Notes: generated by a model from the letters alone, not told the origin. Shown: positions 40,031 through 52,429, counted from the first letter of the stretch. The stretch: 59,151 nucleotides of DNA from Beroe ovata (GCA_946803715.1 CAMPET010000042.1:175993-235143), one strand, 5' to 3'. Numbers and translations: made by a program.

Positions 40031-41743
40031 GAAAGATATATTCCAATAAAGGAAGATTTTTTTGACACATCAATCTGCAAGAGTTTTATCCAACTCTGTT
40101 CTTGAACACCAACAAGATCCTTTCAGGTGAACATTGTGGTGAGCAGCAAGATCTAAATAAGAATCTTCCCTTTTGTAACATATCTTTCTATAAAGTTAAC
40201 GTAGGAAATGCCAACTTTACTAAAAAGGGATTTGATTCATTCCAAGGAGAATAGTTTACCCGAAGGAGTTTTATGTAGAATTGGACAGGACATGATCTGA
40301 AGAGTAATTATAGAATGTGTCGAGGATGCATATTGTACAACTAGAAAACCCATCAAATGGACATAAATGATAAAACAGTACCCATTAAAAATGGCAACAG
40401 GTTGTAAATTGAAAATGACACTACATCTACATAAACAACTCGCGAAACAACGTCAAAAGATCTGTTCAAAAGTTTCATGACTCTTCAACATCATATTATC
40501 ATGTTTGGTGCAAATTGCTACATAACTTTATACTTTCAATTTAATAACACGTTTTCAAATTTATCAAAATTTTATCATTTATAAGTTTGCGGAACAATAG
40601 AACATACCAAAATTTTTGTGCGGCACCAGCATGAATTTGAAAAGTAAGGTTGTTGATTGTAGGGGTTTTTCCTACCGTCGGCGCCGCGCAATTGTCATTC
40701 CCGCGCCCGGCCGCGGGCCGCCGCGCCCGACGATAAAATCCCGCCAGCAAGGGTAGGGAAAAATCTTACCTGGCGATGCTAGGCCCAGCTGCGCTGACGC
40801 GAGCCGCGAAGCGGCGAGCGACAGTGATAATTTGCAATAATAATTCGCAATAATTTGCGGCGCGCGCGCAATGAAATTCTCGACAGGGGCTATCATCGAC
40901 AGCCAAGACGCAATCCGCGTTCATATGTTTTAAGAGTTAACTGAGGTTCACACAGTGGCTGCGCTGCGCAGGTTTGTCAAGTTAAGNAACTGGGAAAATC
41001 GGAGATGGTGACCCAAAAATCAGCCACCCTACTTGCCAGGGATAAAATCCCGCCAGCAAGGGTAGGGTGAAATCCTACAAGGGTAGAAAGAAATCCTACA
41101 AGATTGTTAATCGATGTTAGACCCTGTCCACTGTCGAGAATTTCGTTTTGCGCGCGCGCGGCGCGAACTCAAATTCTCAGCGGTGCAAGCTTATTTTCAT
41201 GACGCAAGCTGCCTTTATATGTTTTAAGAGTTAACTGAGGTTTACGTTTCAATCATTCTAGTAAGGCCAGGTTCCATTCGGAGATGTCTATCATTTCTTT
41301 ATTTGTGTGTGCACACGTTGTTTGCCCTTATCTACTCGGTGATCTGAAAAGCAGAAAAGTCTCCAAACCATGAAGATGTGCAGTGCCCGTGGAGTAATGG
41401 AGTATTTGGGTCACGCAGTGTAGGAACATTTATTTGTCTGTCAGATAGAGGTGTGCTGATTTTGAACATTGTGCATTGTCTTGATGACACTGAAATAGTA
41501 AACAACTGTAGGGGGCCAGGGAGCTTATTCTGTTTCTGCTACTCTTATTGTTGCCCTTTCTGTTGTTAGGATGGATTGGATATGCTGATTCGTGGAACAG
41601 TCAACATGTTCAGTCACAATACTCTCTTTAAGTCTTTAATTTTGCTTTCCCTTTGGCACCTTGTAATTCTTTGGATGTAGGGGAATGTCTTTCAAGGCTA
41701 CACATATGAAGCAAAGTCAATACCCAGTATTACCCCAGGCAAT
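40031..41743. other. Intergenic region rich in repeats
   Basis: Between the phosphatase start and EXOSC2. 40031–40650 is AT-rich with nothing recognised; 40660–41245 is a dispersed-repeat cluster (listed separately) with an N at 40987; 41250–41743 should hold the promoter and leader of EXOSC2. A weak open frame at 41378–41569 has no recognisable product. Confidence 0.5.
40660..41245. repeat. GC-rich dispersed inverted-repeat cluster
   Basis: Contains two direct copies of a motif with ATAAAATCCCGCCAGCAAGG (40730s and 41040s), two of ATGTTTTAAGAGTTAACTGA (about 40925 and 41218), and oppositely oriented ATTCTCGACAGG-GCTATCATC (40877) and GTTAGACCCTGTC…GTCGAGAATT (41113). The last two match the terminal inverted repeats of the element at 52812–53046, so this is the same family, rearranged. 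Alternating CG runs (CGCGCGCG) lie inside. Confidence 0.75.
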
Positions 41744-42601
41744 ATGGATCTCGTCAGAGCACCTTACAAGAGATCACAGGTTATTGCAACACAGGGTGAT
41801 GAGATGGAGGATCATATTGTGACACCAGGTGATGTCATAACTCATAACCTAGATTTTATGAAATCTCATGGTACTGCCCAAAATCATGAAAACATTTGTG
41901 CAACTGTAGCTGGGGCTGTGCAGAAAGTGGATAAGTTAGTGTCAGTGAGAGGGGTCAATAATAGATACAGGGGTGAGATTGGTGATGTAGTTGTGGGAAG
42001 AATAACTGAGGTTCAGCAGAAGAAATGGAAGGTTGACTGTGGTTCTCGACTGGACTCACAGCTCCAACTAACATCTATTTATCTCCATGGCAACGAACTC
42101 AGAAGAAAAACTCTAAATGATGAATTAATGATGAGAGACTTCTTTTCAGAAGGTGATTTGGTTGTTGCTGAAATAGCAGATGTCAGTAATATTGATGGAA
42201 TGTTAAAACTGCACATGAGATCAAACAAGTATGGTAAACTTCCAGAGGGTGTTCTAATCAAAGTTCCCAGTGTGTTGATCAAAAGGAGTAAATTGCATTT
42301 CCATAGACTTCCCTGTAATGCAACTGTCATTCTTGGTAATAATGGATTTGTTTGGGTTGGTCCACATTTCACCCCAGATCAACCTATCGAACCCATCACT
42401 ATGACATCTCGAGAAACAATTGCACGTCTCTGTAATGTTATTCGGGCTCTGGCAGCATATGGAGTTCAGTTATTTGATACTATCATACTTACTGCTTATG
42501 ACATATCTATGAAATATAAAGTAAAGGAACTCCTTAAAGCAGAAGTAATGGAACATATGGCACAGGAGAGCTATGAGCATTCCTCACATCAAACACTGTG
42601 A
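41744..42601 (+). CDS. EXOSC2: Exosome complex component RRP4 (EXOSC2)
   Basis: Single-exon ORF of 285 residues (human 293), colinear with EXOSC2. VTPGDVITHN is the N-terminal PGD motif; an S1 domain spans about residues 75–155 (RGEIGDVVVGRITEVQQKKW, LDSQLQLTSI); the KH domain follows (KLHFHRLPCNATVILGNNGF with the GxNG loop). RRP4 is a cap subunit of the nine-subunit RNA exosome in nucleus and cytoplasm. No intron is needed. The next gene begins 219 bp downstream on the same strand. Confidence 0.95.
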   Translation: MDLVRAPYKRSQVIATQGDEMEDHIVTPGDVITHNLDFMKSHGTAQNHENICATVAGAVQKVDKLVSVRGVNNRYRGEIGDVVVGRITEVQQKKWKVDCGSRLDSQLQLTSIYLHGNELRRKTLNDELMMRDFFSEGDLVVAEIADVSNIDGMLKLHMRSNKYGKLPEGVLIKVPSVLIKRSKLHFHRLPCNATVILGNNGFVWVGPHFTPDQPIEPITMTSRETIARLCNVIRALAAYGVQLFDTIILTAYDISMKYKVKELLKAEVMEHMAQESYEHSSHQTL

Positions 42602-42820
42602 TATAAATCATCTATGTCATTGTTTCAACAGGATTTCAGAGTTGACCTGGAAGTGTTATAGTATTCAGCTGTGGTTTTATCTTTGTTAACTCTTGTATAA
42701 TTTATTTGATGCATTTTACCATACCTAGTTAAATCGCGTTTTATTTCTGGCCACATTTGATTCATATTCAGCATATAGATCTCTAATTAACAGAGTTTTC
42801 TATAGAATCATTCCCACAGG

Positions 42821-43885
42821 ATGTTTATGAACAAGAAAAGATACATATTTCCTGTTTTCCTGTTTATGTTCCCAATCGTCATTTCACTCGCAGTTATACG
42901 GCATGTGGTATCATTTTTCTTCCGAGCACTCAAGCCCAAAAACTATCCACCGGTATTGAGGACTCCTGAGGAATCATTTTTGGGACTCAGTTCACTGGGA
43001 TATTGTTTCACACCCAATTATGTTGACTTATGTGGTGGCAATCTGCATTTGCCCCGAGTTCACTATGTTGATGAAGGTCCTAAGAACTCTGAACGAGTCA
43101 TCTTGTGCATTCATGGTGAGCCGACGTGGAGTTTCGTATACCGATTCATGATAAAAACTCTAGCTGCAAATGGTTTCAGAGTTATAGCATTAGATTTCAT
43201 AGGATTTGGTAAGAGTGATAAGTATACCTCCCCCGATATGTATACCCATGATTTGCACACCCTGACATTGAGATTGTTCATAGAGCATCTCAAGCTGTCG
43301 AAGATCACACTTGTGGTTCATGATTGGGGAGGACCGGTAGGGCTGTCTGTTGTGAAGGAGGTGCCGGATCTCATCAATAGTCTCTGCATACTCAACACTG
43401 TGTTGCCGTGCCGCGATGATACCATCTTCAAACATTTGGTAAACATGTTCCATTTTTTGGCATGGTCTGCCATAATATTCGTTTGTCAAACCCACCTTCC
43501 GCTCGGTTATTTGTTGGGTTATGCTAAAGTTGACTACGAAACAAGCAAGGGCTACACAGCACCATTCCCCAACTACAGATTCAAAGCAGGGGTTGCTAGA
43601 TGGCCCCAGCTTGTGCCAATGCTCCCCTGCGGAAATAAGCGAATTGTCGAAGACATGAGATCTACCAAGCGATTCCTGCGGGGATTCAAGAAGCCCGTTC
43701 TCATGATGTTCAGTGATGACGGCATTAGTGGGGACGGAGCGAGTAAGGAGCTGTTCAAATCCCTGTTCCCACACGGTGAGGATATTCCAATACACGGCGG
43801 CGGTTACCTGCTGCAAGAGTTCAAGGGAGAGGAGCTTGCTAACCACCTTTCCAAGTTCCTCAGGAAGCATCCCACTGTATCGTGA
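42821..43885 (+). CDS. Membrane-anchored haloalkane dehalogenase-like alpha/beta hydrolase, catalytic His replaced by Tyr
   Basis: Single exon, 354 residues. An N-terminal hydrophobic helix (about residues 9–35) suggests a membrane anchor or signal. The hydrolase core follows: HGEPTWSFVYR with H98 (oxyanion/halide loop), VIALDFIGFGKSDK, nucleophile elbow VVHDWGGPVGL with D168 and the halide-stabilising W169, APFPNYRFKAGVARWPQLVP as in DhlA, a candidate acid in FSDDG (D299/D300), and GGGYLLQEFKGEE. In active dehalogenases the last motif reads GHxxQE; here the base position is Tyr329 (codon TAC). The family also includes Renilla-type luciferases and animal dehalogenases. Hydrolysis of a covalent intermediate should be impaired. 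Bacterial ancestry of this family is known, but the gene sits cleanly between animal genes. Confidence 0.9.
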   Translation: MFMNKKRYIFPVFLFMFPIVISLAVIRHVVSFFFRALKPKNYPPVLRTPEESFLGLSSLGYCFTPNYVDLCGGNLHLPRVHYVDEGPKNSERVILCIHGEPTWSFVYRFMIKTLAANGFRVIALDFIGFGKSDKYTSPDMYTHDLHTLTLRLFIEHLKLSKITLVVHDWGGPVGLSVVKEVPDLINSLCILNTVLPCRDDTIFKHLVNMFHFLAWSAIIFVCQTHLPLGYLLGYAKVDYETSKGYTAPFPNYRFKAGVARWPQLVPMLPCGNKRIVEDMRSTKRFLRGFKKPVLMMFSDDGISGDGASKELFKSLFPHGEDIPIHGGGYLLQEFKGEELANHLSKFLRKHPTVS

Positions 43886-44415
43886 TGGTCCCCTTCTCCC
43901 TCCTCATCCCCTTGAAATCAGAGCTCTTATCCCTGGCTGATTGATATGATAGTGCTCAGATAGCATTCTGTTTATTCACTATGATGCACTTATGGTGAAT
44001 CATCATGGTATGAGTTGGAAGTACTGTTCTACAGATGATAACGTCGATCAAAGCTGAAAGCAACCTCATAAGATGTAGAATGATAAATCTCTTGTGATTA
44101 CTTAGCGCTAGCCTCCCTAGTCCCTATTGATACGGTATAATACATATCCTGTTCAATCATTGGTAATTTCAATAATTTGGTGTCTATTTGTTTGTGGAGA
44201 TTTTTGATTGATAAATGCGGTACTCTCATATGTTTTGTTCAATGTATTGCTTTTCCGTTTATATGCTGAGTTATTGAATGTCTGTCATTGCGTTACCCAT
44301 ATTTCACCACGATGATGCGACTTCATGAATCATGTCATGTCACCATCTCATATGACCTATTTATTCGATATTTTCCCGTAAAAAGAGCAGAACACTCCCT
44401 TCAGCTCACTAGGAT

Positions 44416-47400
44416 ATGGGAAGGGAAAGTAGGCACTTGTGGGTTGGAAACATTCCCGATAATGCAACAGAATCAGAGATCGTCGAGTATTTTACAGAGT
44501 AAGTAGTTTTTACTTTTGCAGAGATATGACTCAAATGATGATCGTTGAGCACCATCTGAACTTGAATATTCAACAATGAATAGAACATGTAGTGATTATA
44601 CCCTTTCTGTGGGTGAATACTCGTGCAATTCTTTAAATTATACCGGATACAGTACGATATAAGACTTGTGAACTGTAGAGCGAGAACTCGTATATCTGTG
44701 TGTTTCACTGTCTCTAATAGAGACTCTCAATCCTCAACTCAACGCATTCTGTTGGCAATCCTGCCTTCACTCAGGTTCGGAGAAGTTGATAAGATGGAAA
44801 TTCTCACGACCAAGGATTCTCCCGGTGGTGTCACTGCTGTGGTGTCATTCCTCAGTCTGCAGATAGCTGCCAAGATACACAAACAGTCGCACAAGATGTC
44901 AAATAACGCGCTCACCACGCAATTCCATGATTTTAGCACGGGTGTCACTGCTGTTAGTACAGCAGGTGGAGACGTCAAGGAGAAGAGAGTTGCGAGAAAT
45001 GATGGATATAATGCGAGGTAATCCGATATATCTGTGATATGGATACATTGATATGGGACCGTTCACATATTACGTAATCAGCCGAGGGTGGGAGGGGGTT
45101 CCCAAATGATCCTTTTCCGATATATCTGTGATATGGATACACAGATATTCAAGAGAGCAGCCCATTGGGTGCTGCAGCTCATTTATGGCACTTAAACAAC
45201 ACTGTTTGATTATTGATAAGTGATGATTGAGGATAAGATAATGATCACATTATTTGAGATAATTTCTTCTCGGTTTTCACGATTAATCCGTCTCAGGAAG
45301 CGAAGTGTTTCGCCAAGCAGTGGACGGGATATTAAACGGAAAATTGACATTGAACCGTCATCTCAGCGAGATAACGCCAGTACATTTGAATACCGGAAAC
45401 GGGTTGTTATTTCTCACAATCTTCCGGGTAACCATTCGGGTGAGTGGTGTCAATGGGGTGTCCGGTAGAAAGATTTGAAAATGATGTCAAGATTGACGGT
45501 AATACGAATTGTGCGCAGATTTGCTCACATGCTTGTTGCTATAACAAGATCGCTTTTTAGTGCCAAGCTTATCTTTCATATTGTTCCTGTTTTAAAACAC
45601 AACTATAACCATGCATATGACCAGCCAATTCAGAAATCGCACTAATTCTTCACTTTTTTCAGTACAAGCACTATCAACTGGGCTGTACCACGAGTTTAAA
45701 CAACTTGGTAAGATCAAACAGTTGTGGATGAATGTTGACCGTGGTGTCAAGACGGCTGTGGTCATGTTCCACGAGTAAGATTCATTCTCATTTGTTCATT
45801 CTTCTACATCTCGAGCGCTGTATTCGATTACTCATTATTGACTTACCTCTTCATAACATATGTAACACATATCACTGCCCTCACAAGCCCTCTCTTCTTA
45901 CAGTAATAGATAGTGCACAAGGTGGAATCACAGCTGTATAATTACTTTCTCCAATCACTGGAAATTCTTATTCCTTGTGTTCCAATTCAGCGTACTGTGA
46001 TATCAGAATAAGTGTTAAAAAGAATAAATTGTCACCGAAAGAATGGAACAAGATTCCAATTCAAAACGCCGTTATCTTCGCTTGTTTATACGCTGTTTTC
46101 GGGGTAAAAGAGTTCCGCTTCAAATACCTCTCTGTTGTTTCACCTACATTTCGCCCCTATAAAGTGTTTTCTGTTGAAAGATGGTGTTCTGTTAGGCTGG
46201 GCTGATGTCGTGGTATCAATCTCGGTGGAAGAGTAGAAGAAAAATATTCAGTTGTGCAGGAATCGGCGTACCAGAACGTGGAAGTGGAATGGAAGCCAAA
46301 TTTTGTTGTGGAATGCAGTTTGATGATGAGGGGACGGAGAAACATTGCCATTATCAATCTTGAGGTCTTCTCAAATCACGTTTGTTCCTAACAAAGTAGG
46401 CTATTTTGCGCGCACGCGTGTCTTTCCAACGCGCGCGCTGTATTGATGTGTGGCTGTAATTATACCATACCACAGAGCAGTTGACAGGAGAGGGCCTTAC
46501 ATCTGTAGGGTAACCGCTGATGATTCGCAGTTTAGGTTCTTCCCTCTCTGATGTCAATCCTTGGATTAGAAGATCACTATCCAGTATTTTGCTATGTTTG
46601 CAGCATATCCATGCACCTCCATAGATAAGACTTTGGATACACTGTATTATTGGAGAGAAATGCCTGTGATTGTGATTACTCAGCTCGATTTTGTCGGGTA
46701 AAAGATTTTCATACCAAAGAATTAGTGCAATACTTTCTGGCGAAAGATTACTCTGAGGAAGTGTCCGCTGTTGCTTCACCCAAGTGTCCGATGCAATCTG
46801 TGTTCAGCCATTCAACTTCTGTGGCAAACCCCAAGGTTCCGGCTCCTTGTTCAGCATACCGTACAGCAAGGATCTCCACCGTGTTCGCCAGACACATAAC
46901 CAGACTGTCTCCACCGGGTATTAGGTCGGGTATTGTTATGTGGCTTTATTACGATCCTCTACACTCAATCGCTGCTGGTATCAAAGATCTACGTCCCATC
47001 AGCTTCAAGTGGAAACTGTGTTCCCCTAAGTGTTTTGTTTTCTTGTCTCGTTCATGGCATGGCACTATGGATCCAGTTCCCAACACCTTTTGTCATGGTT
47101 TTTTGTTTGTTTTATCCTGCTCAATGTCAGAGTTGAGCTTGTTCAAACCAAAAAAAAGGATTGTTGTTAGACATATATCACTTCGTTCTGGCGTTAAACT
47201 GCTCTTGAAAACCATGCGGATCATTCATTGTTTAGTATAGTTCTGTTTCTTCGGATAAGGTAAGATTCAACGAGCAATAATCTTAGATTGTTTTGATTAC
47301 ATATTATTTTATTGCACGTAGAATCAAGTATCTATTGTATCAAATATCTATGATAGGGGACGGGTATACACTAGATGATTAGAAATCATGCTTTTGATGC

Positions 47401-50400
47401 TGAGAATTTCCTATCATTTCTGCTGGGATTTTGCTGGATACGGTTCACATGTTGTATCTAAGCTAACTTATGCCTTCCTTCAGTTCTCAAGATGCCCACG
47501 TCGCTTTTGAAGAGCTAAACCGTAAAGTTCTCTTTGGCAAGACACTGGAATTGGAGCTGGTCAAAGGTGCGGCTATGAAGTAACACGTGATCAGTTTCTT
47601 ATGGACCTCCTCGGTTCTTGATAGGTTCCCACGGTCATCCATGAAAGATTTTCCACGTGTTTATTCCTCAGACAAGGACGCGTATACGTTGTATCCGGAC
47701 ACAGTGAACTCCAACCGTCGCGAGGAAGAGGAGCGGCGCAGTGACGGACGGTACGAGCAGCAGCAGCAGCCCCGTGAGTTGACAACATCGTCACTACGTC
47801 GTCACCACGACGAACCGGTGACGGACGAGGGTGCGAGCAGCACGCTATTCGTGGGCAATCTCAGCGGGAATGTTCGGTACAAGGACCTGATGAACTTGTT
47901 CAAGAGATACGGCGACATCGAGGTATAATTGTTATATTCGTGAGAATGTGACAGCGAATTTGTGTGTGAAGCATCTCCTGGAGATAGTCTTCATATTTAC
48001 CTGACCTCTTCTTTTTCTCCCAGTGTATCGATATCAAAGAATCGGATAAGGGCTACCCATACGCTTTCATCCGATACTATCATCTAAAATCGGCTAGCGC
48101 CGCTAAGAAATACCTCAATGAGGAAGTGCTCCATGATCGGTGCATGAAGGTACGTATTACGTAGCAGTTGTCACTATTTGCACTATGATTCACTCGCACA
48201 AGTATTATGACACCTGAAATTTCCCTAGATTGGTTACGGCAAGGGTTGTCAGACTAACACTGTCATGGCAATGGAGATAGACAGATCCTGCTCTGAGAGC
48301 AAGGTTGAGGCCGAATTTGGACGATTTGGTGAGCTTGTCCGCATGACGTATAACCAGACACTGGGGTCTGCCCTCTGCACATACGGAGACACTGAGTCTG
48401 CCCAGCAAGCCATTGAGAACATGCGAGGGCGATGCCTGGGTCGGACAGGCAGAGTCAAGGTAAGTAGATCACGCAGTATCTCAGCGACAGTATCTGATAT
48501 CTCTGTAAAGAAATGAGGTATTCGTGAAAAACTGAGATTCACTCTCAGCACGTGTAACGCTCATTTTACCAGGTTGATTTTGCGAATCACGAAGAATGTC
48601 AGGAATTCTACAAAAACTACGAACAGTGCAAAGCAAGTCAGCAACTGATGCGATACCATATGGACATACTTACCCAAGCACAGAGCAGTGATAGGTACTG
48701 ACTATAGGTGTAATGGACTATATCGCGATTAACAGCGATCTGCTGCGACAATTTTCTCAAAGAATGCCAAATTGAAATTTGCGGGAACTTACCGATTACC
48801 TTGATCCCTCGCAGAGAGCAATCATCAAGGAAGAAATACGACGATTTCCGTGTCAGGGACAGGCGAGACAGTTACAATATGTCTCCCGAGAGAAGAGTAG
48901 AGAGTAGCCAGTATAAACGATATGAGGTGAGAATCGGACCATCGAAACTTCGCCATAGTCATGAGACCAGGGCTTTTGTTCGACTTTCAAGTGTCTCTTT
49001 TTCAGAGGGTCGAGAGGACCACGTCTCGAAATATCAGGGAAATCACGCCGTCACCGCCTCGTTCTCGCTCCGACAGGTCTCCAGATACGCGGACTCGGAC
49101 CAGGTCATTCGACACTGACTGGAAGGGCAAGGGTAAGGTAACATCGGCTGGGAAACACGTGGACGACAGTCGAGCTACTAACCGGGATATGGCAAGACGG
49201 TCACGTGACAGTGGTGCCGATAAGTCACAACGTGTCGTCTCGTCACGTTACAACAGTGAGGAACGTGAACTGGCTCGGAACATCAGGGAATCGAGGCACG
49301 GATCCCGAGATAGGGAGGGAGGGAATGAGCGGGTTGATTTCCATCACTCTAACATGAAGAGGGTCACGAAGAAGTCGTCCGTCCGGCGATCGTCATCACG
49401 GGAATCTGCTGGTTACGACAAGTACAGCAAGAGTGATCGAGGGAAGGAGTCATCGTATTCCAAACCGAGGGCTCGAAACACTGGCCCCATGATGGATAAT
49501 GACTGGAACTCCAAAAAGTACTCGAAAGCCGCACCAGAAAAGAAATCGAGAGACGAGTCGCCGGACGATAAGTCACCCCGAGAGGACCGGCGTGATTCGC
49601 GGGATCGGAGGGAAAAGAGGAAGAAAGAACGGAGGAGCACACTGAGTGATGAGGAGGAGGAAATTCTCAACTCCTTCATACAGATGAGACGCGAGGAGAA
49701 GTCGAAACAAAAGAGACGAATGAGAAAAGAGCGAGATGACAGACGGGACCGGGACGAGAGGAGAAGTCGGGACAATCATCGTAGAGACAGTCGACGTGAC
49801 GATAGGAAGAGTGAATCGTCCGATAACTCGAGGGAGGAGAGAAGAGATGATTCTGACGATGATAGGAGGGGAAGCAGCAAAGCGAGGAGCCGGTCAGACC
49901 GTGACAAGAGGAAGAGAAGACGGAAACACTCCAGAGATTCGTCAGATGCATCTTCTGATAACAGGTAATACTTGACTCCACTTGTTGTCACCATCCTCCA
50001 CTTTCTCCCCCTCCTCACATCTATCTCCCCTTAACATCTATCTCTAAGTTCACACCCCCCTCTTCACTTCCTCCACTTCCCAGCTCGAGTTCATCCTCTG
50101 ATAGCACCGACCACGACATAGATGTTGGGGACCACGATCAGAAGCAGGACCGGCGAAGTCCTGCTGTACCTGACTCTGCTCTAGACAGGATTGCTAAGAT
50201 TATCTCTGATAGCACTAACGGCCAGGTAATTGAATCCCTGAGATGTGATACTGATAGACTATTGTTACCTCATAGCTCTGTTTTGGTTCTGATCAGCGGT
50301 CAGCCCCTGAATGTACCTGTTTTCTAATAGGTTCAGCTGAACTCCAGCTCAGTGCCGGGAGTCACCGACCACTTCAGTCCAGCTCCCCATCACGTGGCGC

Positions 50401-51402
50401 AGACCACACAACCACCGACCACAGACCCGTCACTGACAACCACAGTACAGACCATGATCCCCATACCCGCAGCAGCTGTACAACCCTTCCTCCCTCCCCC
50501 TGTTCCAATGCAAGTCACTCAGAGCAAGGAGTTACTGAGCTTGCTGAGGAAATACCCTATCATGTGGAACGGAGCTATTGCTCTCAAGAATGATACGGCA
50601 AACGTTCAGGTATAGACCGTGGGACTACGGTTAAGGTATTCGGGGGTTTCATTAACAGTCCAAGAGTGATGTTTATGATTTTTGAGTTGTTATCACTGTG
50701 TCACTTGCTCCCTGTTTCAGCTCCACTTCCTGTCTGGAAGTGCAGGGATCGCAGAGGGGGCTATAAACGCGCTACCTAACCTCGGTCCCGGACCTATGCG
50801 GATAGCTCAGCGTATGAGACTGGAACCTAACCAAATTGAGGGGGTACAAAAGCGAATGCAGGTGTGGAATGATTTCCCGATCCCGTTTTATACTTCCTCC
50901 TGATCCCATTCTCAATTCTCCCCCCTGATCCCGTATGATCCCATATCTCCCCCCACAGCACGAGGGCCAGTGGTGCATGATGTTAGCTCTACCACACGGC
51001 ACCGACCCGCTGAGTGTTAGCAACCAAACAACCACGCTACAACACGGCTTCATCACGTATCTGGAGAGCAAGCAGGCGGCCGGTATTATCAACCTGCCTG
51101 TTTCTGGTAAGTTTTTGTAATGTTCACGTGTTTTTGTGCGTTGCACAATGCGCACGTGTTGACTGTTGGTGTTCATTTTGGAGACGACACACACACACAC
51201 ACACACTCTCTCTCTCTCTCACACACACACACACTCACACACACAGACACACATTCCCCCTTCAGATCAGCCGTCGCCTTACGTCCTGCACATATTTCCA
51301 CCGTGTGAGTTTACCCGGACACACATGAAGACATTCTGCCCGGAACTTATTGACGGGGCAGGGGACTGTGGCTATCTTCTCATCGTTATAGCAACCGTTT
51401 AG
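44416..51402 (+). CDS. SPEN: SPEN (split ends) transcriptional regulator, complete, 16 exons
   Basis: Exons 44416–44498, 44775–45017, 45297–45439, 45663–45774, 47484–47579, 47625–47922, 48024–48149, 48229–48459, 48573–48694, 48815–48926, 49006–49964, 50084–50225, 50331–50609, 50721–50861, 50959–51106, 51266–51402. Every phase closes: 1,123 residues. RRM1 RHLWVGNIPDN at the N-terminus, RRM2 VVISHNLP…GLYHEFKQLGKI, RRM3 STLFVGNLSGNVRYKDL, RRM4 TNTVMAMEID…VDFANHEECQ. The 959-bp exon encodes an Arg/Ser/Asp/Glu-rich region. The C-terminal SPOC domain runs LLRKYPIMWNGAIALKND, PMRIAQRMRLEPNQIEGV, KQAAGIINLP, YVLHIFPPCEF, ending LLIVIATV. Four RRMs indicate SPEN rather than RBM15 (three). SPEN recruits SMRT/NCoR-type corepressors, e.g. 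in Notch output. It is far shorter than human SPEN (about 3,660), lacking most of the middle. Confidence 0.95.
46354..46960 (-). pseudogene. Unrecognised antisense coding-like stretch in SPEN intron 4
   Basis: The intron 45775–47483 is the largest in SPEN. On its minus strand about 46930–46740 reads LIPGGDSLVMCLANTVEILA … WLNTDCIGHLGEATADTSS, and about 46800–46354 reads on in another frame (SNLSPESIALILWYENLLPD … SGYPTDVRPSP) to a stop. The composition is protein-like, with PGGD and short beta-strand patterns, but the two parts are out of frame by one base at about 46755 with no room for an intron. It may be a decayed gene, a sequencing error in a real one, or chance. No family recognised with confidence. 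Confidence 0.3.
51188..51253. repeat. CA/CT microsatellite in the last SPEN intron
   Basis: (CA)n, (CT)n and (CA)n blocks directly before the polypyrimidine tract of the final SPEN exon at 51266. The repeat is part of the acceptor environment. Confidence 0.9.
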
Positions 51403-52429
51403 CAGTCCTCCTCTCATCGTCATAGCAACCGTTTAGCAGCGGTCAGGGGCCGCGTGATTTGTCGCATGTGGCAAGACACGTTGCTGTTTAGTATGATTGT
51501 TTATTATCACAATGATTTGTCTCGTGACCAGTGGCCACTCGTTCTTATAATGTTGTCTGTCAGTGGTATTTTGATTGACACTCATTTTTACCCATAAGCG
51601 CCGGTGATGGCACGTCATGATACTGATAGTTTGTTAGTGATCAGCTACTATACTATTGTAGTCAGTCGGCGCGTTGTTTTTAATTGAAATTAAGTTATTC
51701 CCATCTAATCATAATCGGCGGTTTATTTTTTCGCACAAATCTGACAATGAATACGGTTTGAATGAGATCATTTTACGTCGGTTGGAGACCGTGCTTGATT
51801 ATTTACCTCGTAACTCAGTCACATTTTCACTTTAGCGTAAGAATTAATCAAGATGTTGCGTTATGGAATGTAGATTTTGGATTTCACTTTTGGATCTCCT
51901 TTCTTCAACTTCAAGTTCAAGTTCATCGACTTGTCAGATTTTTCATTTTATCTATCCACTTCCCGTGGGCCGTGCGATAAATTGGACACTGACAGATGAA
52001 GTCTGTTGACCACAAAATAAGATTATAAAAACTCCTCATAGTCAATTTTCCTGGTCAAAAGCGATAGAGTTTATCGCAGGGTCCGCGGGTAGTGGACATA
52101 TGTAATTTGGCAGGTAAATGAAGAACTAGGAGATAATTCAAATTGAGGACAGACGATCAATAGTGCCAGCCACCATGGCAAAGCCCTGGCAGGTTGGCTG
52201 ATTGCGGTTGCTTTACCATTTATCGTCCCAATTATCACTTGATATTTGGTTGTTCCATTTTGCATTTCAAATTCAACAGTTTCTTTGATTATTTGCGTCA
52301 TTGCGTGGTATCAAGTTCAAATTCTGTTTACCTGCAACCTGGCATTTGGCAAGATTGCCGGATGTTATAATTATATCTGTCCACTGTTTCTAAGTTTCTT
52401 GCTTGTCCGTGTCGAATTCGATCGAGATT

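Noticed and set aside
40541-40896. First exon of the LHPP-type phosphatase in the GC-rich repeat
   Set aside because: Open minus-strand frames here belong to a dispersed repeat also found at 41 kb and 52.8 kb, and none joins the phosphatase with a matching donor that I could see.
43190-43870. 226-codon minus-strand ORF
   Set aside because: It is the antisense shadow of the dehalogenase-like gene, whose plus-strand protein is clearly a family member.
46650-47240. 196-codon plus-strand ORF in SPEN intron
   Set aside because: Composition is not protein-like, it has no splice context in SPEN, and the minus strand of the same region looks more protein-like.
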